Assembly: GCA_937913075.1 (NCBI GenBank)
Contig: CALEPU010000034.1
Span: 1-7,093, forward strand
Direction: 5' to 3'
From: an uncultured Clostridia bacterium
Lineage (GTDB): Bacteria > Bacillota > Clostridia > Christensenellales > CAG-138
DNA length: 7,093 nucleotides
Shown: piece after piece, positions 1-6,821 of the stretch
Layout: every line of letters starts with the position of its first letter
Numbering within the stretch: position 1 is the stretch's first letter
Position numbers and translations under genes: made by a program
Notes under the pieces: generated by a model
What the model was told of the DNA's origin: nothing
The model's database searches: none
What the model saw: the letters and a program-made list of their open reading frames with translations, nothing else

Positions 1-353
1 TTGACCTCGTTGACGTCCGTCGCATCTATCCTTACAGTGTTTGGATGGTCCGCGGGCTCATCCGAGAGGGTGAAATCGACCTGCAAGCCGCTCTCCCTTG
101 CGAGCTTATACGCGGAGCTTATCCTCGGATCGTCGGGCAGGCAGCCCATTATGCCCGCTATGAGCGCCTTGTCGGTGCCGTGACCGCGGCCCGTCTCCGC
201 AAACGAGCCGTAGAGGGTGAAATGCACGTTTGCAGGCTCAGCGCCTATTATGCGCCGCGCTATATAGCCGAGGCGCACCGCGCCCGCCGTATGGCTCGAA
301 GAGGGGCCCGTCATGCGTGGACCGATAATATCGAATACAGAATAGTTCTCCAT
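1..353 (-). CDS. sdaAB: L-serine dehydratase (L-serine ammonia-lyase), iron-sulfur-dependent, beta subunit; 5' part only
   Basis: Seen: the minus strand is open from an ATG at 353 to the window edge, giving the first 117 residues. The protein begins MENYSVFDIIGPRMTGPSSS and continues with HTAGAVRLG; the GPSSSHT motif is a hallmark of iron-sulfur L-serine dehydratases. The later stretch GSFAETGRGHGTDKAL is also family-typical. A GGAG ribosome binding site (on the plus strand CTCC near 362-366) lies 8 bases before the start. Known: the beta subunit, usually a little over 200 residues with a C-terminal ACT-like domain, works with the alpha subunit SdaAA, which carries the cysteines for the 4Fe-4S cluster, to deaminate L-serine to pyruvate and ammonia in the cytoplasm. 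The ACT region and any sdaAA gene lie outside the window. The single-chain enzyme is less likely because this N-terminus matches the stand-alone beta subunit. It is transcribed divergently from the cell-wall and sulfur genes. Confidence 0.93.
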   Translation of the reverse strand, partial: MENYSVFDIIGPRMTGPSSSHTAGAVRLGYIARRIIGAEPANVHFTLYGSFAETGRGHGTDKALIAGIMGCLPDDPRISSAYKLARESGLQVDFTLSDEPADHPNTVRIDATDVNEV

Positions 354-381
354 TGCCGCCGCTCCTTTTATTGTCGCTGCA

Positions 382-410
382 ATTATATCCTATCCGGTAC
401 GCAAAAACAA
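382..410 (-). promoter_or_regulatory. Sigma-A-type promoter for sdaAB
   Basis: Read on the minus strand, a TTGTTT -35 box (410-405) is separated by 17 bases from a perfect TATAAT -10 box (387-382). The predicted transcription start is near 375, leaving an untranslated leader of only about 20 bases before the sdaAB ATG, enough for the GGAG site. No operator-like repeat was seen in the short leader, so no regulator can be proposed from sequence alone. Confidence 0.75.
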
Positions 411-469
411 TACCCACGGCTTTATGCTCCGATCATTTATGAACAAACTTTTAAATTTTCAACTGCGGT

Positions 470-498
470 TTGCCATGCGGCGGAGTGTGTGATATAAT
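470..498 (+). promoter_or_regulatory. Strong extended -10 promoter for the penicillin-binding protein gene
   Basis: A TTGCCA -35 box (470-475), a 17-base spacer and a perfect TATAAT -10 box (493-498) preceded by TG plus one base (490-492, an extended -10). An A/T-rich patch at about 445-463, just upstream of the -35 box, resembles an UP element. The predicted transcription start is near 505. This matters for the next gene: a GTG at 501 that opens the long reading frame would lie at or before the transcript start, so it cannot be the normal start codon. The promoter lies back to back with the sdaAB promoter. Confidence 0.8.
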
Positions 499-516
499 CA
501 GTGTGGAAAGGTTTAA

Positions 517-532
517 TGAAAGGCAGCTTTCA
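517..532 (+). other. Hairpin at the translation start of the penicillin-binding protein gene
   Basis: TGAAAG (517-522) pairs perfectly with CTTTCA (527-532) around a 4-base GCAG loop. The hairpin overlaps the ATG at 516 and the AAAGG that would serve as the near ribosome binding site for the ATG at 534. If it forms, it brings the upstream GGAAAGG (505-511) to about 6 unpaired bases from the 534 ATG. Pairing is seen directly; any role is inference. Confidence 0.4.
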
Positions 533-533
533 A

Positions 534-3482
534 ATGAGCGATAAGGATAAAACAAAAAAGGGCTCCTCTGCGGTCGGCGGCGACACGCAGCCTTTTACCG
601 TGCAGCCTGCGGGGAAAGGGGTCGGCGAGCGTTCTTTGAACAGCGGCGTGATGGGCTCCAAGTATGACTGCACCACCGCAAAGTTCACGCCTGTGCGCGG
701 CAGCTCGGACGCGCCGACCGACGACACGGAGAAGCCTCTCTCGAAGCGTGAGCTAAAAGCGCAGAAGCGTGAAGCAAAAAGGCAGGCAACGCAGGAAAAG
801 CAGGAGGACGGCAGCATTTTGGAAGAAAACAGGTGGCCGCGCCCCTTTGTGCTGAGCGTGCTGTTCAAGGCGCTCGCCTTCTTGGCGCTCGCCGTCGTGC
901 TCTGCGGCATAGCGGCCTTCGGGCTTGTGATGGGCGTGGCGAAGGCCTACGTCGATACTACGCCAGCGCTCGATCTTTCCCAGCTTACCAAGAGCGACAG
1001 GACGAGCTACATCTATGACAGGAACGGCGATATGATAACCACCTTTGCGGGCATGGAATACCGCGACTGGGTGGACATAGACGACATACCCGATATGCTG
1101 AAGAACGCGCTTATATCCATCGAGGACGTTCGCTTTTACAAGCACAGCGGTCTCGATTTGAAGCGCCTTTTTTCCGCGGTCATCAACACGCTGCGCAACA
1201 CCAACACACACGGCGGCTCCACCCTTACCCAACAGCTCATCAAGAACAAGGTGCTCTCCAACGAGAAGAGCTACAAACGCAAAATTCAGGAGGCATACCT
1301 TGCCTATGAGCTGGAGCACACCATTTCCAAGGACGACATACTCGAGGCTTACATGAACGACGTTTTCCTCGGCGAGTCCAACTACGGCTTTGCCGCCGCC
1401 GCCAAGGATTACTTCGGCAAGACGCTCGATCAGCTTACTATCAGGGAGTGCGCGATGCTTGCCGGCATGGTGCAGAAGCCCTACTATACAAACCCGCGCG
1501 CCAACACTTACAGCCGTTTTAATGAGGACGGCACCAACAAGATGGACGTTACGAACACAAGAACCGATCTCGTGCTCGACGCCATGTACGACGCGGGCTG
1601 CATCACTTACGAGCAGTACAAATCCGCTCTCGCCGATACAGTGACGATAGTACAAAAGAGCGAGAAGAAGCAGCTCTACGATATGCCTTATTTTGTGGAG
1701 TATGCAATTTACGACGTTATCACCCACATGCTCGAGCAGCGCGGTCTTGACGATACAAAATCCAACCGCACCGCGATAGAGACCGAGCTGCGAACCGGCG
1801 GTTACCACATCTATCTTACCGTCGATCCAGAGATACAGAACACCGTGCAGAGCATAATAACCAATTGGGAGAATTATCCCGAGCTGCAAAATCCCTCCGC
1901 TTCGGTGCAGTTGACCACCAACTCCGACGGCTCCACAATGGAGGTATTGCAGCCTCAGGCGGCGGCGGTCATAATAGACCAGTCCACGGGCGAGCTGCTT
2001 GCCGTGATAGGCGGCAGGCAGGAGCCTACGCTTAAAAAGCAGCTCAACAGAGCCTACCAAAGCTCAATGCCGGTCGGCTCGGCAATAAAGCCGCTTTCGG
2101 TCTATGGGCCTGCGCTCGACGCGGGGCTCTCATGCGGCTCGACGGTATTGAACGCCGAGCTTGAAATTGAGGGCTACGGCGGGCAGAAGGGATATCCCGC
2201 GATAGGTTCAACGCGATGGTACGGTCTGCGCACGCTGCGCCGAGGCATCACGTCCTCGCTCAACATAGTTGCGGCAAGGCTGCTGTTTGACACCGTTACC
2301 CCGCAGGTTGGCGCGGAATACCTTAAAAAGCTCGGCGTTTCGCCCTCGCGAATCAACGTCGACGGTCCGGGGCTTGCGCTTGGCACCTCGGGCATAACTC
2401 CCATTGAGATGGCTTCCGCCTACGCGACGATCGCCAACGGCGGGTATTATCTTGAACCCATCTCCTTCAGCGTCGTGCTGGACGACACCGGCAGGGTGGT
2501 TCTCAGCGCCAAGGAGGTGCAGAAGAGCTATCGGGTCTATAAGGAGACCTCCGCCTATATGCTCATAGACATGATGAAGGACGTAGTCACGACCGGCACA
2601 GGCACGAACGCCGCCATCGACGGCATTACCGTTGCTGGCAAGACCGGCACGAACGACGACTACACGAGCGTTTATTTCGCGGGCTTCACCGGTTATTATA
2701 CCGGCGCGCTCTGGATAGGGCACGACCTTTACTCCGAGAAGCTGGCAACGGGCTCTACCGGAGGCAACTCCGCCGCGCCGCTTTGGCAGGCGTTTATGAG
2801 CGCCATACATGAGGGCATGAGCGACAAGCCCATAATGGACGTTTCGCCCGGCGACATAGGCTTGGCTCAGGTGGAGATATGCCCCATATCCGGCAAGCTG
2901 GCGACCGACGCATGCCGCCGCGACTCGCACAATCCCCCCGTGACAGACTGGTGCTCGCTCGAGGATATGCCAACCGATTACTGTGATATGCACTGCATGC
3001 TCGAGGTCTGTACTGAGTCGACGCAGCTCGTGGGGCCCCACTGCCCCGACTCTTGCAGGAGGACAGCCTGCTACGTTGTGATACCCACCGACTCGCTGTT
3101 TGCAAAGCTTGAACGGTCCGAGTTCCACAGCATATTCCCCAACGGGATATTGAGCGACGTTCCCGCCGACAGCTATTATTCGTACTGCATAGATCACGGC
3201 AAGACCTGTACTCTGCACAGCTCCCCGCTGCCCGTGCCGCCCACGCTCGAGGAGCTTACGGCCGAGGCGCATGCGCTGATCGCCGAGGTAAACGAATATC
3301 TCAGCGCCGTGCAGACCCTTTCAGATACGGACAGGAACACCCTGCTTACGCTGATAGCACAGCTCAACGCGGCTTTGGAAAATGCCGATACCTCCGAAAT
3401 ATCCAACTATATCGAGCAGCTTCGCTACAGCTTTGATATTATAAAGCAGAACGATCCGCCGCCCATAGGCTCCGAAGGATAA
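534..3482 (+). CDS. Class A (bifunctional) penicillin-binding protein, PBP1A/PonA type
   Basis: Role: polymerises lipid II into glycan strands and cross-links the peptides outside the cytoplasmic membrane. Residues are numbered from ATG 534 (982 aa). A Lys/Arg-rich cytoplasmic tail (1-104) is followed by a single membrane anchor (about 105-135). The GT51 transglycosylase follows, with EDVRFYKHSG containing the catalytic Glu197, and GGSTLTQQL at 227-235. The penicillin-binding transpeptidase has all three motifs: S516-AI-K519, SLN at 575-577 and KTG at 703-705. After it come two cysteine-rich modules (about 783-892) and a Pro-rich linker into a probably helical tail (about 904-970). At over 980 residues it is long for the family because of the N- and C-terminal extensions. 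Start choice: GTG 501 precedes the predicted transcript start; ATG 516 and ATG 534 are both possible, and 534 gives a typical MSDKDKTKKG N-terminus. It may head the downstream operon. The ponA, mrcA and pbpF symbols are all used for such proteins, so none is assigned. Confidence 0.95.
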   Translation: MSDKDKTKKGSSAVGGDTQPFTVQPAGKGVGERSLNSGVMGSKYDCTTAKFTPVRGSSDAPTDDTEKPLSKRELKAQKREAKRQATQEKQEDGSILEENRWPRPFVLSVLFKALAFLALAVVLCGIAAFGLVMGVAKAYVDTTPALDLSQLTKSDRTSYIYDRNGDMITTFAGMEYRDWVDIDDIPDMLKNALISIEDVRFYKHSGLDLKRLFSAVINTLRNTNTHGGSTLTQQLIKNKVLSNEKSYKRKIQEAYLAYELEHTISKDDILEAYMNDVFLGESNYGFAAAAKDYFGKTLDQLTIRECAMLAGMVQKPYYTNPRANTYSRFNEDGTNKMDVTNTRTDLVLDAMYDAGCITYEQYKSALADTVTIVQKSEKKQLYDMPYFVEYAIYDVITHMLEQRGLDDTKSNRTAIETELRTGGYHIYLTVDPEIQNTVQSIITNWENYPELQNPSASVQLTTNSDGSTMEVLQPQAAAVIIDQSTGELLAVIGGRQEPTLKKQLNRAYQSSMPVGSAIKPLSVYGPALDAGLSCGSTVLNAELEIEGYGGQKGYPAIGSTRWYGLRTLRRGITSSLNIVAARLLFDTVTPQVGAEYLKKLGVSPSRINVDGPGLALGTSGITPIEMASAYATIANGGYYLEPISFSVVLDDTGRVVLSAKEVQKSYRVYKETSAYMLIDMMKDVVTTGTGTNAAIDGITVAGKTGTNDDYTSVYFAGFTGYYTGALWIGHDLYSEKLATGSTGGNSAAPLWQAFMSAIHEGMSDKPIMDVSPGDIGLAQVEICPISGKLATDACRRDSHNPPVTDWCSLEDMPTDYCDMHCMLEVCTESTQLVGPHCPDSCRRTACYVVIPTDSLFAKLERSEFHSIFPNGILSDVPADSYYSYCIDHGKTCTLHSSPLPVPPTLEELTAEAHALIAEVNEYLSAVQTLSDTDRNTLLTLIAQLNAALENADTSEISNYIEQLRYSFDIIKQNDPPPIGSEG

Positions 3483-3523
3483 TTTGCGGCAACGGAACGC
3501 CGGACGGAATATATTTGGTATAG

Positions 3524-3541
3524 GGGGCAGTGCCATGCCCC
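3524..3541 (+). repeat. Short GC-rich inverted repeat between the penicillin-binding protein and cysteine desulfurase genes
   Basis: GGGGCA (3524-3529) and TGCCCC (3536-3541) form a perfect 6-bp stem around a 6-base loop, GTGCCA. It lies 41 bases after the penicillin-binding protein stop and about 13 bases before the ribosome binding site of the next gene. There is no run of T after it, so it does not look like an intrinsic terminator. It could stabilise or process a shared transcript, or be a protein-binding site. The 84-base gap holds no other convincing signal; I did not find a well-spaced promoter there. Confidence 0.4.
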
Positions 3542-3566
3542 GACTTTACCGAATGGAGTTGATTTT

Positions 3567-4703
3567 ATGATCTATTTTGATAACAGCGCCACGACGAAGG
3601 TGCTGCCCGAGGCGGCGGAGGCTGCCAGGCGGTACATGGTCGAGGCGTATTATAACCCTGCTGCGGCATATTCCGCGGCGGTGCAGGTGGAGCGCGACGT
3701 TGCACAGGCAAGGGCGAACATCGCAGCTAAGATGAACGCCGAGCCTGCGGAGCTCACCTTTACCTCCTGCGGTACGGAGTCCAACAATACCGCGCTTTAC
3801 GGCTCGCTCCGTGCGATGCGCGGGCAGGGCCGCGTGATAGTATCCGCAGTGGAGCATCCCTCTGTTTATGAGGCTGCGCTCGATTTAAAGGAGCGCGGCT
3901 ATGATGTGGTATTCGCGGGTGTGGACGGCACGGGCGCAGTCCGGCTCGACGAGCTTGAAGGTCTGCTCACGCAGGAAACGAGGCTCGTAAGTATAATGCA
4001 CGTCAACAATGAGAGCGGCGCGGTAAACGATATTGACGCCGTATATGCGCTTGTTAAAAAGCGTGCGCCGGAGGCGCTGCTGCACGTTGACGGCGTTCAG
4101 GCGTTTATGAAGGAGGCGCCGGTTCGCTGCGATATGTACTCCGTCAGCGGGCACAAGCTGCATGCGCCCAAGGGCGTCGGCGCGCTGTATATCCGTAAGG
4201 GCGTAAGGGTCAAGCCGTATCTTATAGGCGGCGGGCAGGAGTCGGGCATGCGTTCCGGCACGACCAACGCAGCGGGCATAATGGCTTTCAACGCCGCCGT
4301 CACGGACTATGCTCTGCACGGCAGGGAATACCGCGAAAACATGCTCCTCGTCAAAAAGCGGCTGTACTCAAATCTATCCCGCATACGCGACGTACGCCTC
4401 AACGGACCCGCCGTTGACGCGGGTGCTGCACACATACTCAATATGAGCTTTATGGGCGTTCGGGGCGAGGTGCTTTTGAACGCGCTTTCGGAGCGCGGGC
4501 TCTGCGTATCAACGGGCTCTGCGTGCGCAGCACACAAGCGCGGCAAGAACCGTATTTTGAACGCTATGGGCATTACCGGCGACAGGCAGGATGGAGCTAT
4601 CCGTTTCAGCTTCAGCCGGTTTAACACAACTGCCGAGGCGGACGCCGCCGCTCAGCTTATAGAGGAGCAGGTCGGATATCTCCGCCGTTTCAGGCGCAGG
4701 TAA
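3567..4703 (+). CDS. Cysteine desulfurase (NifS/IscS family), likely the dedicated sulfur donor for ThiI
   Basis: Role: a cytoplasmic PLP enzyme that converts L-cysteine to L-alanine and holds the sulfur as a persulfide for transfer. Seen in 378 residues: the family N-terminus MIYFDNSATT; CGTESNN at 68-74; His97, expected to stack on the cofactor; HVDGVQ at 173-178 with Asp175 and Gln178; SGHK at 194-197 with Lys197 as the PLP-binding lysine; RSGT at 229-232; and the catalytic loop STGSAC with Cys320. The usual NPSSxH segment reads NPAAAY here (30-35). A GGAG site ends 8 bases before the ATG, and MIYFDNSATT is the canonical start. Known: in Bacillus subtilis a related desulfurase (called NifZ or YrvO-like depending on copy) is encoded next to ThiI and supplies tRNA thiolation. 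The same pairing here, with a 37-base gap to thiI, supports that role over general Fe-S assembly. No scaffold gene of an Isc or Suf cluster is nearby. Confidence 0.94.
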   Translation: MIYFDNSATTKVLPEAAEAARRYMVEAYYNPAAAYSAAVQVERDVAQARANIAAKMNAEPAELTFTSCGTESNNTALYGSLRAMRGQGRVIVSAVEHPSVYEAALDLKERGYDVVFAGVDGTGAVRLDELEGLLTQETRLVSIMHVNNESGAVNDIDAVYALVKKRAPEALLHVDGVQAFMKEAPVRCDMYSVSGHKLHAPKGVGALYIRKGVRVKPYLIGGGQESGMRSGTTNAAGIMAFNAAVTDYALHGREYRENMLLVKKRLYSNLSRIRDVRLNGPAVDAGAAHILNMSFMGVRGEVLLNALSERGLCVSTGSACAAHKRGKNRILNAMGITGDRQDGAIRFSFSRFNTTAEADAAAQLIEEQVGYLRRFRRR

Positions 4704-4740
4704 GTTTTTTCAATACACAAACATTATTACGGAGGATACG

Positions 4741-5955
4741 ATGGAAAAGGTACTGCTTGTCAGATACACCGAGATACATTTAAAGGGGCTCAACAGACCG
4801 TATTTTGAGCGCGCGCTCGTCACCAACATGAAGCGTGCTCTGCACGGCATTAATTCACTCGCTGCCGAGGAGGGGGGCGAGGGTTTGCCCGCCGCCGAGG
4901 AGCCCTATATCGAAAGGGAGCATGGTCGGATCTACGTTCGGGGTGTCCGAGAAGAGGCGTTCGAGGCTGCTCTCGATCGTTTGACGCGCGTTTTCGGCAT
5001 ACATTCCATCAGCCCCGCGTGGGCGGTCGATAAGGAATGGGAGACCGTCGTCGCGGCTGCGGGCGAGCTTATGGCTCCCCTCGTTGAAAAGGCGCCGAAC
5101 TCCACCTTCAAGGTATTTGCAAGGCGCTCCGACAAGCACTATCAGTTCAACAGCGACGCCATTTGCCGTGAGCTGGGCGGCAGGATGCTGGAGCTCTACC
5201 CCACCCTCTCGGTCGACGTACATACCCCCGAGATCAAGCTCTGCGTAGAGATACGTGACAGAGCGTACATCTACTGCGAGGAGATAAAGGGTGCTAACGG
5301 CATGCCGATCGGCACCGCGGGCAAGGCGACGCTTTTGATCTCCGGCGGCATCGACAGCCCCGTCGCGGGCTACATGATGGCAAAGCGCGGACTTACACTC
5401 TCCGCGGTACATTTCTACTCCTATCCGTATACGAGCGAGCGTGCGCGTGACAAGGTCGTGGAGCTGACAAAGCTCGTATCCAAATACGCCGGCGAGATAA
5501 GGCTGCATCTCGTGCCCTTTACCGAGATCCAGATGACCATTTACGAGCAGTGTCCCGAGAAGGAGACCACGGTGCTTATGCGCCGCCTCATGATGAAGAT
5601 ATCCGAGCGTATAGCAAGGGAGGAGGGCGCTATGGCGCTCATTACGGGCGAATCACTGGGGCAGGTCGCAAGCCAGACTCTTGAAGCGCTGAACGTCACC
5701 AACGACGCCGTTTCCATGCCCGTATTCCGTCCTCTGATAGGCTTTGACAAGGACGAGATAATGGACATCGCACGCAGGATCGGCACCTATGAGACGAGCA
5801 TACTTCCCTATGAGGATTGCTGCACGGTATTCGTACCGAAGCATCCTGTTACAAAGCCCAAATTGGATGAGCTGCGCGCAAGCGAGGCTAAGGTCGATTT
5901 CAGCGCAATGATCGAAAAAGCTTTGGCGGACGCCGAGCTCATGGTGATACGCTGA
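4741..5955 (+). CDS. thiI: tRNA 4-thiouridine synthase ThiI (tRNA sulfurtransferase), rhodanese-less form
   Basis: Role: adenylates uridine 8 of tRNA with ATP and replaces its oxygen with sulfur; in some bacteria the protein also serves thiamine thiazole synthesis. Seen in 404 residues: an N-terminal ferredoxin-like region starting MEKVLLVRYTEIHLKG, with KGLNR; a THUMP domain with FKVFARRSDK at 123-132; an adenylation core opened by GTAGK and the PP-loop SGGIDSP at 201-207; ITGESLGQVASQTL at 301-314; and EDCC at 358-361, the region of the conserved core cysteine. The protein ends soon after, so the C-terminal rhodanese domain of the Escherichia coli enzyme is absent, as in Bacillus. The missing sulfur-carrier domain fits direct delivery from the desulfurase gene just upstream. 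GGAGG ends 5 bases before the ATG. The following gene starts on the next base after the TGA. The 37-base gap before thiI has T-rich sequence but no good terminator. Confidence 0.97.
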   Translation: MEKVLLVRYTEIHLKGLNRPYFERALVTNMKRALHGINSLAAEEGGEGLPAAEEPYIEREHGRIYVRGVREEAFEAALDRLTRVFGIHSISPAWAVDKEWETVVAAAGELMAPLVEKAPNSTFKVFARRSDKHYQFNSDAICRELGGRMLELYPTLSVDVHTPEIKLCVEIRDRAYIYCEEIKGANGMPIGTAGKATLLISGGIDSPVAGYMMAKRGLTLSAVHFYSYPYTSERARDKVVELTKLVSKYAGEIRLHLVPFTEIQMTIYEQCPEKETTVLMRRLMMKISERIAREEGAMALITGESLGQVASQTLEALNVTNDAVSMPVFRPLIGFDKDEIMDIARRIGTYETSILPYEDCCTVFVPKHPVTKPKLDELRASEAKVDFSAMIEKALADAELMVIR

Positions 5956-6768
5956 GTGAGCGCATCTTGCAAAAGCTCTCATACAAAAGATCTCGGCGGC
6001 AGCGACCGTTCGGCATCTCATGCTTGCCCGGCGGGGTTGCTGTTTGTTTTACTGCTGATCGTCTCTATGCTCTTGGGCTGTATAACGCACGATCCCGATG
6101 CGGCCGGCGGCGACGAGACAACGGTATTGGCTGACCCGCCTGTTGATTTTACGCCGGGGCCGCTGACGTCAGCAGGCAGGCGCACTCCCCTGCCCCTGTC
6201 CGAACGGAGCGAGATCATAGACGGAGTTGAGGTCAGCTTCCCTCACGCCTGCTGCGACGGGATGGAGCTTTTGAATATTGCCGTGTGCACTGCAATTACG
6301 GATTTTGCCTTACGGTGCGTCGAAGAAGCGGGCGAGGCTTCGGCGCTCTGCGGCATACGGTATGAGGTGGAATATAATGACCGCGGTCTTTTGAGCCTGA
6401 AGGCTTGGGCAGAAGACGCGGTCGGCGGTATTCTTTCGTTGGACGCCTTTAATTTCGACTGCGACACGGGCAGACGTATCTGTCTTTCCGACTGCTTCGG
6501 CAGCCTCGATGGCAGCTATCGCTTTGCCCTCGGCGACAGGGCGGCGGAGAAGCTGCGCGCGCAGGGACATCAGGTGATAAGCTTTGTGCCGCCCGTGGAC
6601 GACAGCAGTCTGTTCTGCATTACGTTCGACGGGCTGACTCTGCTTTACCGCAAGTATGAGCTGTGCGGCGCGGAAGCGGGATATCCCGAGGCGCATTTTG
6701 AATTTAACGAGCTGGCGAGATATTTTACGGAGGACGCGATCGTCCGCCGCATGGCTTATTTCGACTGA
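5956..6768 (+). CDS. Cysteine-rich lipoprotein with DUF4163/DUF3298-like (PdaC/RsiV-type) domain, function unknown
   Basis: Seen: 270 residues from a GTG directly abutting the thiI TGA, with only a weak GGTGA site (5943-5947) inside thiI; this suggests translational coupling. A hydrophobic stretch (28-41) ends in the lipobox LLGC with Cys42, so the mature protein should be lipid-anchored on the outer face of the membrane, followed by a Gly/Asp/Pro-rich linker (about 45-80). Residues about 85-165 resemble DUF4163, with YEVEYNDRGLLSL. Residues about 165-257 resemble DUF3298, with FDCDTGRRICLSD, FDGLTLLY and a final FNELARYF. The glycine motif often read as GGAH in relatives is VGGIL here. Known: this domain pair occurs in extracellular parts of Bacillota proteins, including anti-sigma factor RsiV and deacetylase PdaC, but no catalytic domain is present. 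Odd: ten cysteines follow the lipobox cysteine, many for an exported protein of this size. The domain call is from remembered consensus, so function stays open. Confidence 0.8.
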   Translation: MSASCKSSHTKDLGGSDRSASHACPAGLLFVLLLIVSMLLGCITHDPDAAGGDETTVLADPPVDFTPGPLTSAGRRTPLPLSERSEIIDGVEVSFPHACCDGMELLNIAVCTAITDFALRCVEEAGEASALCGIRYEVEYNDRGLLSLKAWAEDAVGGILSLDAFNFDCDTGRRICLSDCFGSLDGSYRFALGDRAAEKLRAQGHQVISFVPPVDDSSLFCITFDGLTLLYRKYELCGAEAGYPEAHFEFNELARYFTEDAIVRRMAYFD

Positions 6769-6821
6769 GCTAAAACGGAGCATTTTCGTTAAAATATATA
6801 TGTTATTTGCCTGATTTGCTA

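Noticed and set aside
45..497. 150-residue open frame on the plus strand
   Set aside because: It overlaps the convincing minus-strand sdaAB start and both promoters in the intergenic region; no family resemblance.
501..516. GTG at 501 as the start of the penicillin-binding protein
   Set aside because: It is 3 bases after a perfect -10 box, so at or before the expected transcript start, and it has no ribosome binding site.
753..2060. 435-residue open frame on the minus strand
   Set aside because: It lies wholly antisense to the penicillin-binding protein, whose motifs are intact. The composition and lack of recognisable motifs fit a shadow of GC-rich coding sequence.
2208..3272. 354-residue open frame on the minus strand
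   Set aside because: Antisense to the transpeptidase and cysteine-module part of the penicillin-binding protein; no ribosome binding site, promoter or family motif seen.
4683..4710. Possible intrinsic terminator at the end of the cysteine desulfurase gene (CGCC/GGCG then six T)
   Set aside because: The stem is only 4 bp, lies inside the coding region, and is separated from the T-run by 8 bases. Read-through to thiI is far more likely.
4855..5508. 217-residue open frame on the minus strand
   Set aside because: Antisense to thiI, which carries all expected motifs; no independent evidence of coding.
6773..6792. Weak inverted repeat AACG/CGTT after the lipoprotein gene as a terminator
   Set aside because: Only about 4 A/T-rich pairs and no following T-run; it cannot be supported as an intrinsic terminator.
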